In this document: positions 44,951 through 57,121 of the stretch, one piece after another
How positions within the stretch are numbered: the first letter of the stretch is position 1
Layout: each line of letters begins with the position of its first letter
Assembly: GCA_039583875.1 (NCBI GenBank)
Contig: CM077163.1
Span: 227,718,646 to 227,782,645, forward strand
Reading direction: 5' to 3'
Origin: Platanthera guangdongensis
Lineage: Eukaryota; Streptophyta; Magnoliopsida; Asparagales; Orchidaceae
DNA: 64,000 nt
Notes under the pieces: generated by a model
The model's database searches: none
Seen by the model: the letters and a program-made list of their open reading frames with translations, nothing else
What the model was told of the DNA's origin: nothing
Program-made: the position numbers and the translations under genes

Positions 44951-45503
44951 ATCCGCCGGCCGTCCGTAACATTCGACTTCGCGATTTTGCCCTCCGCGTC
45001 GCGTCTCTTCCCGGCCCCGACGCGTCCCCTCACTCCTCCCGCCCGCGTGTCCTCACCGGGCATGACCCCTCGCCGCTCATGCGCCGCTCACACTCCCGAT
45101 ATCTGCATACCGCCTCCCACCGCATCTTACCTGCTCGATTCCACTTCATCTTCCCATCTTCCCTGCTCGATTCCATCCATTGTCGCAGCCCATTCCGTTC
45201 CTCCGCTCGCTGACCCTTCCTCTTCCGCACCGCTGCCGCCTCCACGGACGTTGTCGCTGCCGCCTCCGCGTCCCCCATCGCTGCCGCTGCCGGTTCCTCA
45301 GTTACCTCGGCTGTTCTTCTCCTGCCAGGTTTTTTTTGGTAATTTCGTCTGTTCATGTTCATTTGAATATCCCTTCTCATTTTGATAACCTCCCGTGTTA
45401 TTCTCCTGCCATGTTCTTACCTGTAATTTCTTCTGTTGCTTTCAATATCCCGTTTTGATTTTGGTATAGGTTTCTGTTTTCACTTTCACTGCTTTCTTTT
45501 GGT

Positions 45504-45687
45504 TTAAATATTAGTTTAACATAAACTCTGGATTCCACACCCAAATCGACACTACGTCCGCTGCCGCGCCCGGTAATTTGCTGCACTCTGCTTTGTTAAA
45601 TATTAGTTTAACATAAACTCTGGATTCCACACCCAAATCGACACTACGTCCGCTGCCGCGCCCGGTAATTTGCTTCACTCTGCTTTG
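45504..45687. repeat. 92-bp tandem duplication
   Basis: TTAAATATTAGTTTAACATA... to ...ACTCTGCTTTGT is present twice (45504-45595 and 45596-45687), nearly identical. The copies include CCACACCCAAATCGACACTACG and GCTGCCGCGCCCGG, words that recur at about 46880 and 47625. Confidence 0.92.
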
Positions 45688-46260
45688 TTGCAACACGGTG
45701 CAGCAAGCTTCACTTCACTGCACACTGCTGCCGCAGTGCACTTTGCACTACAGCAAAATGCATTTCTGCATCACACTGCCATGCTGCTTTGCAAAGTGCA
45801 CTGCACTGCAAACTCCTTTGATGCGTTTTACTTTGCTGCAGCACACCCCAGGATACTGCACTGCACTGCAATGTGCTCTGCCGCAGTGCACTTTGCCCTC
45901 CACCAAAGTGCAGTGCTGCAGCACACTGCTTTGCTGCACTGCAAACTCCTTTGCTGCCTTTCACTTTGCTGCAATACAGCCCACGCAACTGCACTGCGCT
46001 TCAAAGCGCTCTGCCGCAGTGCACTTTGCACTCGACCAAACTGCAGTGCTGCAGCACACTGCTTTGTTGCTTTGCAATGCATCACTGCTGTTTGCTGCCA
46101 CTGCAGCACACTGCTTTCTTGGTTTGCAATGCATCGATGCTCTTTGCTGCACTGAAAAATCCACTGCACTGCAGCAAACTGCAGTGCAAACTGCTTTGCT
46201 GCAGTGCACGTTGCTGCAGCACATTTGTTTGCATCGTGCACTGCAGCACATTTGTATGGG
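45688..46260. repeat. TGCA-rich array 1
   Basis: Dense CTGCAGTGCTGCAGCACACTGCTTTGCTGCACTGCA-type words in both orientations. Longer units (CACTGCTTTGCTGCACTGCAAACTCCTTTGCTGCCTTTCACTTTGCTGCAATACAGCC-like) repeat two to three times. All overlapping ORFs are Cys/Ala/Leu-rich shadows of TGC/GCA codons. Confidence 0.85.
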
Positions 46261-46899
46261 TTTACAATTGTATTGCACTGGATCAAGGTGCACCAAAAAA
46301 TTGTAATTCCGTTTCTTGATTTGAATATCCCTTTTGATTTTGATATAGGTTTGCGTTTTGGATTTTCAAAGATGTGTAATACTTCAATTACAATGAGAGA
46401 ATATACAGTAATTAAAGTACATATATGTAGAATGGAAGGATGTGATTTGCCCTTTTCTTTGCCAACAGAACTTAAGACAATCATTTTGAAATAGAGCTCA
46501 CTCATTGTTTGTAGATTTCAAAATTTTCATGCACGAGTTTCCTCCCTAATAATGATATAATTGTATAGAAATAAATTAGGTAGATAGGTCTTATCCATTT
46601 CAAAAAAAAAACCTATTTGTCTCCATAACAAAATAAAATTTCCTCAAAAATGTTGAGATTACTCAGATTGCGAATTTTGGAGGTTTAAAAAGCCAATTTT
46701 GGTCACCTCCAAAAGTTGCACTTCCAATACTTTTCCAAATTTTGAATCAAAGTTCATTTTATGTTACCTTCATATTATTAAATATTCAAAAGTTAATATG
46801 TTGACTATGAAACAATGAAAGGGGTGAAATAATGCCAATTTCATCCCAAATTTAACATGATCTGTACAATCCAATCCCAAATCGAGTCTGCGCCTGCTG
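46261..46899. other. AT-rich link inside the Helitron 5' region
   Basis: Carries one of four copies of a TTTGAATATCCCTTTTGATTTTGATATAGG-like module (about 46320; others near 45362, 45455 and 47525). No coding evidence. Confidence 0.6.
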
Positions 46900-47910
46900 C
46901 CGCCCCTGGTTTCGCAGTCGTTTGCACTTTCACTGCACTTCAGCTTCATGCAGTGCACTGCAGCACCATGCAGCAAATTCCAGAAAAAACAATGCAGTGC
47001 AGCACACCGCAGCGCTGCACTGCATCAGGCCGCAGCGCACTGCACCTGCTGCCGCCCCCGGTTTCACATTCGTTTGCACTGCAGCACCCTGCACTGCTGC
47101 AGCAAACTGCAGTGCTGCAGCACTGCAGTGCAAAATTCAGCCGTCTGCACACTTTCCAGTCCAGCAAACTGCAGTGCTGCATCACACTGGTTTTCTGCAC
47201 TGCAAATTCCTTTGCTGCCTTTTACTTTGCTGCAATACAGCCCCCGAAACTGCACTGGACTTCAGAGTGCTCTGCCGCACTGCACTTTGCGCTCCAGCAA
47301 ACTTCATTGCTGCATCACACTGCTCTGCTGCTTTGCATTGCATCAATGCTGTTTGGTGCACTGAAAAATCCACTGCACTGCAACCTGCACTGCAGCAAAC
47401 TGCAGTGCGAACTGCTTTGCTGCAGTGCACGTTGCCGCAGCACATTTCTTTGGGTTTGCGATTGTATTGCACTGGATCAAGGTGCAGCAAAAAATGCTAC
47501 TAAAATGCTACTTTCATTTGTTGATTTGAATATCCCTTTTGATTTGTATATAGGTTTGCGTTTTCGATTTGAGTACTTTGTTTGGGTTTACAATTGTGCA
47601 ACATGATCTCTAGAATACATTCCCAAATCGAGGGTGCGTCCGCTGCATCCCCCGGTTTCGCAGTCGTTCGCACTGCCCTGCACGAACTTGCACTGCACTG
47701 CAGGAACATGCAGCAATGTCCAGAAAAAAAATTGCACTGCAGCACACCGCAGCGCTGCACTGCATCAGGCCGCAGCGCACTGCACCTGCTGCCGCCCCCG
47801 GTTCCACGTTCGTTTGCACTGCAGCACCGCACACTGCTGCAGCAAACTGCAGTGCTTCAGCAGTACAGTGCTAAATTCAGCCGTCTGCAACACAGTGCAC
47901 CAAACTGCAC
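46900..47910. repeat. TGCA-rich array 2
   Basis: Same TGCAG vocabulary as array 1. The segment CACACCGCAGCGCTGCACTGCATCAGGCCGCAGCGCACTGCACC occurs at about 47003 and again at 47742, showing block duplication on top of the short repeats. Preceding each block is a CCCAAATCGAG.GTGCG(T/C)C-like module. Confidence 0.85.
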
Positions 47911-49249
47911 TGCATCTTGCTTTGCAATCTTCCTATGAATTTCCGTTTTGTCATTCCTTTATCATCTTGCAAAGTAATAGCATCATGTGATGCTTCATTT
48001 GCTACAAAGGTAACTCATAGGACATTGTTACAGATTTCTCACCGGCGTACGAAAATTATATATTCTGTAATTTTAAATTACATATTACCTGTTTGTGAAG
48101 ACCCGTTACTCGATCATTTTCCAAACTAATAGCACCGTACCTCAGCGGTCGTTGTTAATTATATATACTGTGCTTCTAAAATATATACTAACTGTTTGTG
48201 AATCCCTGTTACTCTATCATCTTCCAAGCTAATATACGCATCTCATAATTGATTCTCTCACAAAGCCCGTAATAGCTGTACTACCTATTTGTAAATATGT
48301 GCGCCTGTCATCCCATGTTATTATTATTACAGTTTAACCTGCGCTCTCCTTCAATCATCTCTGCTTTCCATTCAACTTTCTGCTGTATATCAACAGCTGT
48401 CATTGAACATTCTACTGCATGCTCCTCTTAAAATAGAATGTTCTTTCTTCCACGTGAAGTTCGCATAACGAATACGAGAGATGAGTATATAGAATGTCAT
48501 GTGACATATTTGATCGTTAGATCTCATTTACAATTACATGTGCTGCTTTTATTAAAATAGTAATGTCCCTTTTGATGACTGCAGATCACGTGTCTGCGTA
48601 TTTCACATAGGGAATAATCCGAAAATGAATAGATAATTCTCATACGCATGTAAATAATATGTTCACTACGTCTGTGTTTGTCAAAACGATGCCGCTCATG
48701 AACATCAATGTCGTTAAATAGTTATTCACCAATATGCGCCTACGGAATTCCGTTGCACTTTTACGTTCAAACTACTGAAATTTTTTACCTAATCGTTAAT
48801 GAATACCGGTTTACGCCCATATGTCGCACATATTTTTTTTTGTGCTGCGTGTTCTTGAAAAAATTTACATATGTCTACTTGGCTGCTATGATGGATTCTC
48901 TCATTTGATCTCCTGTTATTGATAATCGTCGTGAGTTTGTTCAATATTTGTAATTTACTTCCGCTATTATCTCCTGCTTCTGTTTGCTTACTGTTCCTCG
49001 CTTCATTCCTCAAATATTGAAAAACTATCGTAGCTTGAAGAACCTGCCTGTGACGAATAATATATGAAATATATACTTCTGCTTTGTTATGCACAATACA
49101 GTACTGTACTGTAGTACACCTACTTTCTAAGTACCACTGTTTCTTTATTTCTTCAAATAAAATATGTTCACTTGCACTTTACACGTCCATATACTTTAAT
49201 ATCGGCTTGCTGTTTGTTAGTAGATTCGTTAGACGTGTGCCGCTCGGTG
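47911..49249. other. Helitron leader between arrays and first gene
   Basis: AT-rich. A region at 48670-48830 has CGTTGCACTTTTACGTTCAAACTACTGAA words related to the MITEs at 41.3 kb. No ORF with domain similarity. The promoter of the RRM gene would lie here. Confidence 0.4.
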
Positions 49250-49742
49250 ATGACTGGACCCAGTTCCACAGAAAACATGACGCGTGAAAACAACACGTCA
49301 ACAACATTCGACTATGCTCACTCTTACAACAATGTACCCCCACATATGCGGGACTACTATTACTTTGCTGTACTACTCGGCAACCTTAACCATTCTACGA
49401 CTGGTGATTTATTAAGATCACTTTTCCAAACTCTGTCAGGATTTCTGCATGCTAGCGTACGTACTCCTGCTTCACACTTCGACATAACATACTGCATTCG
49501 CTTGGTTTTACAAATCAAACATGCTTAACATCTACTCATTACTGAAGGTTGATGTTGATACAATGGGAAACCAAACTGGTACAGGGGAGTTGATCTTTGC
49601 AGATGAGGCGTCGATGGAGTCTGCTGTATCTGTGATTAATGGCCAAATAATTGACGGAAACACTATCTCAGCCCACGAGCTCCGCCTATTTGATGTTAAT
49701 CCAGAATACGAACGCCAATATATAAACGATAATACAATATGA
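49250..49742 (+). CDS. Helitron-borne RRM protein, ALY/REF-like (two exons)
   Basis: Two exons, 49250-49456 and 49548-49742, joined in phase 0 across a 91-bp GT...AG intron, give about 133 residues. The domain reads as an RNA-recognition motif: RNP2-like VLLGNL, helix STTGDLLRSLFQTL, then after the intron an acidic second strand, RNP1-like GTGELIFAD, helix SMESAVSVINGQ and IIDGNTI. The spacing and the GN-TGTGELIF / NGQIIDG pattern resemble ALY/REF mRNA-export adaptors. It sits 450 bp upstream of RepHel on the same strand and the frame is intact. It may be a captured host gene or a stable accessory gene. ATG at 49250 is chosen; 49277 is an alternative. Confidence 0.68.
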
Positions 49743-50188
49743 GCTTATGTCCTCATACATGTACTTTTTCTGTGAGCTATGTTTTCTGTTGAATAGTTTG
49801 TTTATGATGTACATAGCTACAAAAAGTATCAGTTCCACAGATTGTACATTTTGAAATATATTTGAAAGTACTTACGAACAATACTGTAACCTTCGTACCA
49901 TCCACTTTCCTCCATATTTTGTTCGCATTTACTTACTGTTTATAACCTTTACATTTTCCTTCACAATAACATATATGGAATGCATTGATGCCTCCCCAAG
50001 CATGCGTTCATAATTGCTATGCCCATTTCATTGTACTATCCACTTACCTATTCCTCATACTCTAACTTAGATTACAGCTACCTTCACTTCTCATTCTAAT
50101 TTACTTTGTAATCACACCAAAAGTTTTTTACCTTTAATTTTCAGTTCCTTCCCTCGAAACCACACCTTTCAACCACTGTACGTGCAGA

Positions 50189-53100
50189 ATGTCCACGAGG
50201 CGAGCGCGCGTACTCGAAATGTCTGCAGAAGAACGTCAAATCCATCGAGAGCGCGCAAGAAATCGTTTGCGCCAATGGCGATCGCAGCTCACTGAAGAAC
50301 AACGGTCCTCACAACGTGCAAGAAACAGATTAAATGCACAGGCAAGAAGATCACGCATGCGCACGGAGCATTATCATGTACCTACTACGATGCCGTTACA
50401 GGAACAGCTTATACGACAAGAAACTCACCCAGTATACCTGCAACCACCAAACATTTCAACTGCTCCTGCACATTCAGTTTCTACAGCACAAGCTCCAACC
50501 TTCGTACACCTTAACCAATCAAGCTTGCTACATGAACATCATAGTGAGGCTGTTACATGGGGTACACATCTACATTTTTGTAATCTTATATCTGTGCATA
50601 TTGTTTTCACTCACAATGTAATGATTTGAAATTTCTTTTATGTTTCTTTCCTCATAAAGCCAGACACGCGGAGCATGGTGTCATTCATAGATACTCTCTA
50701 TGTGACATAAGTTCATTAGACCGTCGACCCCACACTGGCTCATCATCAAATACAGTATCTACATTATTACAAACAGATGTTGCATCAACATCTCACCATT
50801 TCGATGCACTGCGTCCTGCAAATGAACATGAGCCGCTCAGTAGAGCAGGTATAATTGATCTGTCGCCCATCTACGATCCTTTACTTGACCTCTTACACTT
50901 TTGTACACTGCCTCATTTCACCATACCACTATGTCTCGCTCAGATTTTACTACACCTGAACTTCCTCATATGGAAACGATCAACGAGCACATCAGATATT
51001 ATGACGTACAGATAAACTCCCACAGACCCTACAGTAGAAGCTCGCGGAGCAAATACCACAATATAGCTCGAATATCTGCCTCACCGCCGCAAGTTACACA
51101 TTTGCAACTAAAAAGACCATATATGTGTCGTTACTGCGCAACAAAACTGTTCGACGGTGAAACGCAAACTATGTGCTGCAATAATGGAAGAACAGTGATG
51201 CCGCCTATACCAACACCACCGGAACTACAGCTTCTTTTCAGCGAACACTCTGTCGATTACCACAAATTCATAACAAATGTTCGCTCATACAACCATGTTT
51301 TCGCTTTTACCTCCATGGGTGTTAAGCTTGATCAGAATGTCTCAGTCAATCATCAAGGAGTGTATACATTTCGAGCTCATGGTGCTATATACCACAAAAT
51401 TGGAAGTTTATTGCCTGATTCACACACAAGACCAAGATATTTGCAATTATTTATTTATGACACTGATCATCAGACTGATTATCGATTACAAGAAAATGAG
51501 CACTTGGACCGTGCATTACTTGATAAAATAACAGCGATATTAAATATACACAACCCATTTGTAGCAATGTTTCGTCAAATCGCGCAAAGACCTGATATTC
51601 CAAACTGTAAGTTATTGCTTAAAGAACGCTCCTCTTCAAATCTTCAATATACATTACCAATGGCATCAGAAGTTGCTGCTATAATTGTTGGTGCTGAAGA
51701 ATATATGGAGTCGAACGAAAGAAATATTATAGTGGAAAGCATCGACACAGGATTTGCAACTGTTCCAGAATACACAGGGTATTATGATCCAATGCAGTAT
51801 CCACTATTTTTTCCCTGCGGAACATATGGTTGGCATGCTGAATATAAAGGACTTAATAATATTCATGTCACCTGTTGTGACTACTACTCCTATATTCTGC
51901 AGGTTCGATATTTTATGTACTATATTTAATAATGTATTTTTTTGACTTTTATACACCTATCCTAAATATTTGATTTCGTAATGATGCAGATTCGCTCACC
52001 ACTTCAATCATTACTTTTGCGTGGATGTCGTCTGCTACAACAATATGTTGTTGATAATTACATTAAAGTTGAAACACAAAAACTACGTTGGATTAAAAAC
52101 AATCAGAAAAATATTCGCGCAGAACTATACAATGGACTTCAAGACTGTTTAAATGCTGGAGAAAATAACACTGGTACGACGTTTTGCGTATGCATCAGTT
52201 TTTCCCTTTTGTCGTTTAGTAATTCAGTTTACGTTTTTTCCTTACACTCCAGAAAATGTTGGTAAACGTGTTATACTACCATCATCATTTGTTGGAAGCC
52301 CCCGAGATATGTATCAGCGATATCAAGATGCAATGACGATTGTTCAGCATTACGGAAGACCAGATATATTTTTGACAATGACATGTAATTCTGCGTGGCC
52401 AAAGATTACTAATGAACTTCTCCCAGGTCAGCGAGTACAAGACCGACCTGATTTAGTAACTCGCATCTTCCGTGCAAAATACGAGAAATTAAAAAAAGAT
52501 ATATTCCATAAACATGTCTTGGGAAAAACAATGAGTCATGTGCACGTTATTGAATTCCAGAAAAGAGGCTTACCCCATGTACATATGTTAGTAATGCTCG
52601 ATGAGAATGACAAATTAAACACTCCAGATGACTACGACCGAATTGTTAGTGCTGAACTTCCTTTGGTTTCAAACGACCCGAAATTATACACTGCAGTTGT
52701 ACAGCATATGATCCACGGACCATGTGGAAACATTAATAATAATGCTGCTTGCATGAAACATGGTGATTGCAAAAAAGGATATCCAAAATGTTATGCTGAG
52801 CATACAACTCAAGGAACAGATTCATACCCAATATATCGCAGACGCAATGACGGCAGATCTATTATTTTACGCCGTGCTGGAGACTTCCCAGTTGACAATC
52901 GTTGGATTGTTCCTTACAATCCCTGGCTTCTACTAAAATATGACTGCCACATTAATGTGGAAATTTGCAGTAGTATTAAAAGTATCAAATATTTATACAA
53001 ATACATTCACAAAGGCGCAGATTGTATTTCGTTCCAAGTTCAACCAGTTCCACAGTACGATGAGCTGTCTAATTATGTTAACGGGCGCTGGATATGTCCA

Positions 53101-55457
53101 CAGGAGGCCTGTTGGAAATTATTCAAATTTCATATGAATCAGATATATCCGTCGGTCGTTCGGTTGCAGGTTACTCTTTCAACATAACATTACCTTCTTA
53201 CAGATTTGACATTACGATATTATTACTCTCTTTTAAAAGTACATAATGTGGTATCATTTCTTTGAAAATATTGAAACTTCATAACTGCTAGGTTCATCTT
53301 CCAAACAAACATCAAGTGCATTTCCGCATCAATGAATCTGTTTCTTCTGTTCTGTCAAACGAACGCAATTCAATGACAATGCTTACAGAGTTCTTCACCG
53401 TGTACAATGACAGCCAGGAACAAAATCATTACTTATATAGAGACTTCCCAAAACATTACAGATGGAATTCCACTTCAAAAGTTTGGACTAAAAGAAAAAC
53501 AACGCAGCAAGTTATTGGCAGAATTTATTCTGTCCATCCTGCAGAAGGCGAGAGATTCTATTTACGTCTTCTGTTAAACCATATTTCCGCACCAAAATCA
53601 TTTGATTCTCTTCTAACAGTTAATGGTATTCACTACTCCACTTTCAAACAAGCTGCTGAACAGTACGGTCTGCTTGAGAGAGACAATAGTATCCATGATT
53701 GCTTATATGAAGCTCGCCAATTTAGAATGCCTTCGGCACTCCGTACTCTTTTCACAACTATTCTGATGTATTGCCAACCGACGAATGTCAGAGAACTGTG
53801 GAATGAGAATTACTCCTCCATGACTGAAGATTACAGCATGCCGCGTTATATGAATGCTCTTTATGTGACCAATAAACTTCTTCATGAAATCAACTATATT
53901 CTTCAACAACATAATAAAAGTATAGCTGATTTTGATCTCCCAGAAATTAACATTTTATTCGATAACATTATCGGTTATTCCAACTTAATCGACCATGAAC
54001 GATCAATTGCTATATCAGAGTCTGACTTAAACTCTATTGCATTACTTAATATTTATCAGCGTCATGCATATCACGTGATAACTGAAGCAATACATCATAA
54101 TGAATGTTCTATTTTCTTCGTTGATGGACCTGGAGGCAGTGGTAAAACATTTTTATATCGCTGTTTGCTTGCAAATATGCGCAACATTGGTCACATTATT
54201 ATAGCTACAGCTTCATCTGGAATTGCAGCCACTCTTCTTCCAGGTGGTACAACTGCACATTTGCGCTTTAAAATTCCAATACCGGTAAATGCTGCATCAT
54301 TCTGTAATTTTGGAAAGCTCTCAGATATACATAAACTATTGGACCATTGCTCTGCCATCATTTGGGATGAAGCTCCAATGACGCACCGTCATGCATTTGA
54401 AGCCGTTGATAGATCAATGAGAGATGTTCTTGGAATAAATAAACCCTTCGGTGGTAAAATAATGATACTGGGCGGAGATTTTCGGCAAATAGCACCGGTT
54501 GTTATTAATGGAACTAAGGCTCAGATTATCGATGCAAGCATTGTGAAATCACCTTTGTGGTCAACCGTACGAGTGCTTCCTTTAACAGAAAATATGAGAT
54601 CTTTCTCTGATCATGACTTCTCTGCTTTCTTACTACGCGTTGGTGATGGTGCAGAAACTACTATTGAAGATGAAATGATACATATCCCAAATGCTATGAC
54701 TACTTCGTGGTCAGGGGAGCAATCAATAGATATGTTAATTAACTCAGTATTCTGTAACATCAGCACACAAATACAGAGTTCAGATTATCTTGCAAATACA
54801 GTGTTGCTTACTCCACTAAATGAAGATGTCCATATTTTAAACAATAAATGTCTATCATTATTTCCAGGAGAAGAGGTCACCTACTACTCATTTGACTCTG
54901 TAAACGATGACAGATATAATTTATATCCGCAAGAGTTTTTAAACAGTTTATCACCGGGAAACCTGCCACCGCACAAATTGTCTTTAAAAAAGGGTGTACC
55001 TATTATGCTACTGCGGAATCTCAACGCCACAACAAGCCTGTGCAATGGTTCACGTCTTCTGTGTCGTCAGTTCAGTAAAAATATCATTGAGGCTGAAATT
55101 CTTACTGAAGAACATAAAGGGAAAACAGTTTTCCTTCCGCGTATACCTTTGAATAATCCTGAAGATTCAAAGATGCCTTTTGAACTTACGCGTAAACAAT
55201 TTCCAGTTCGACTTAGTTTTGCACTGACAATCAATAAATCACAGGGACAAACACTGAAGAAAATATGAATTTACTTGCCCGGTCATGTTTTTACTCATGG
55301 TCAACTATATGTAGCTCTATCAAGATCAATGTCTTCATCAAGTACTACATTACTAATTAAAAATGGATCATTGCCTCCTCACGAGGGTACTTACACAAAA
55401 AATGTTGTATTCAAAGAACTTCTCATTCACCCATACATACAGGTACATAGAGATTGA
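50189..55457 (+). pseudogene. Helitron RepHel (HUH Rep nuclease plus PIF1-like helicase), damaged
   Basis: Exons by splice consensus and frame: 50189-50561, 50660 to about 50900, then to 51902, 51990-52173, 52253-53169, 53292 onward; introns are 79-122 bp. The N-terminus is Arg-rich (RERARNRLRQW), then a CRYC..CC zinc-like cluster. Rep catalytic HUH at about 52573-52590 (GLPHVHML) and Tyr motif KYLYKYIHKG at about 52985. The helicase has Walker A GPGGSGKT (about 54126), Walker B IIWDEAP (54359), GGDFRQIAPV (54473) and SFALTINKSQGQT (55215-55253). An in-frame TGA at 55266-55268 cuts it before the final GQLYVALSR motif (about 55305), which remains in frame to 55457. A frame change near 50900-50940 has no intron of normal size. 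The function in the family is single-strand nicking, joining and unwinding during transposition. Confidence 0.93.
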
Positions 55458-55791
55458 TTACATACAATTCATTGTACTGTACCTAATCAATATAACTGTA
55501 TTTTACAGTTTACAATTTCTCCATCAGAACAATTTCAATGTGCAGTGATGTATAATGCCAATTGATTTATCAAATACAACTACATTATATTCCAGCCGCA
55601 ACAACAAAAATGTTGAGAATACATCATACAGTGCACATACTTTGATCAGAGAACGTATGTTTCTTTGCTGTAATAAATATTCTTTGTTTACTCATACAAA
55701 TATCACAAAATCTCTCATATATATGTTATAAAATACACATTCATTGCGCACTTATTAATTATGTTGTTTTATAAATGTCAAGAATTTGCAG
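55458..55791. other. Possible intron or spacer after RepHel
   Basis: AT-rich. A donor-like CAG|GTACAT at 55440-55448 and an acceptor-like TTTGCAG ending 55791 would make this part of a 349-bp phase-0 intron linking RepHel to the exons at 55792. Otherwise it is the spacer between two genes. Confidence 0.4.
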
Positions 55792-56252
55792 ATGGCAAAC
55801 ACGAACTCAGAAGATCAACAGGCACACTTACGTAATACTTCTGCCACGCACCCCAGTAAGTTATTATTAATATTCGTATATATATTTTCACTACCATACA
55901 AATTGCAAATTGATCCTATAACAATTGTTCGACAGATTACCCTGACACCAGCACCCCTACAGCTGCCTCAGATGACAACTACTATGATGAGCTCTACCCG
56001 CCAACCACAACACGTTGGTCAGATCTTCCACGAAATGAAATTCCGGGTTTTCGACTACGTATCCCACCTGTACCAGCCGGTCTAACACCACAAGAAGAAT
56101 GGAACTATGTATTCACAATGATTAGAAGGTAATACATACCAGTTAATATGCATTACATAACGAACATTAATACGATAACTCAATTGCTGTTTGATAATGT
56201 GTAATCTCACTTTACATAATTCACAACTACAGAGTCTCTAAAGGCCACTGAA
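55792..56252 (+). CDS. Unrecognised spliced Helitron reading frame (three exons)
   Basis: Exons 55792-55855, 55936-56128 and 56234-56252 keep one open frame across introns of 80 and 105 bp, both with GT...AG ends, and finish at TGA 56250-56252: 91 residues from the ATG. The product is acidic and Pro/Thr/Tyr-rich at first (DDNYYDELYPPTTTRW), then FRLRIPPVPAGLTPQEEWNYVF and a basic end. I do not recognise a family. Its first exon starts right after a TTTGCAG acceptor, so it may be the C-terminal extension of RepHel rather than a separate gene. Confidence 0.5.
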
Positions 56253-57121
56253 TAAAATATGAGACCACCCACTGCTGTTACTGGTGCTATCCTCCAACTG
56301 CATATGCACATTCCTACCTTCTACTACTTTGTATTTGTGCATCTTTGTTTCTCTGCTCATGTGTGTATTCTCCTTTTTTTTAGGAACATTTCTGTATTAT
56401 TCGAACATGCTCCTACAATTATGTTATATGCTCATTGTAACAGAAATACATGTTGTAATAATATTCCTGTGTATATATTCCTCGCCGACGCTCCTTTCTT
56501 AATTATGATACATATGCTGCTTTATATGATCATCAGTGAATGTGTTTTTACAGTACGTAACATATACTTTATGTACACATGTCAATTACTCATTTCAACA
56601 TTCTAATACTGATTACACCTTATTACATTTCAACTTACAAAATATTTAAATATCAAACTTTAATTTCCACACTGACTATCAACTCGACTTCGGCATGCTA
56701 ACCTCAGCAACGACGTCCACATCGCATTTTCTAAACTTGAATCCATACGACCGCTGCCTTACGTCTACCACGCTTCTACCTCCATCTCCTCAACACAATC
56801 ATAGCTATATCTGCGTCGTGTTGCACCATCTTGCGACTCTGCTTCAAAACCTTAGCATTGCGTTGAATCACTTTGTGTGCACACATGCGAATAACGTAGG
56901 CATGCGAAATTCGGCAAACTGCAAGAAATGTCATTCGTGTTGCACACACTTTCAATGACGTTGTAGCACGTGTCAATTCTTCCCCTACAAAGGTCGCCCT
57001 GAGTATCACACGCATTTAAATCCTCCATAAAACCACGCACACATCATCTTCGTGCATTCTGCACACCGTGTCATCACTTCACTTTTATGGCACTGATGCT
57101 TTCAATTGTGTTGAATTGCAT
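56253..57121. other. Helitron 3' region, no gene recognised
   Basis: AT-rich to 56690, then a more balanced stretch to 57110. An ORF at 56695-56958 has a Cys-rich end but no recognisable domain and I do not call it. Confidence 0.4.

Noticed and set aside
45680..47938. Several Cys-rich ORFs of 100-250 residues on both strands
   Set aside because: They read TGC/GCA codons of the TGCAG arrays in all frames; no domain and no codon preference.
55275..55457. Separate small gene starting after the RepHel stop
   Set aside because: It is the in-frame continuation of the helicase with motif VI, not an independent start.
56695..56958. 87-residue ORF ending in CKKCHSCCTHF
   Set aside because: Cys spacing does not match a zinc finger I know; no splice or promoter context.
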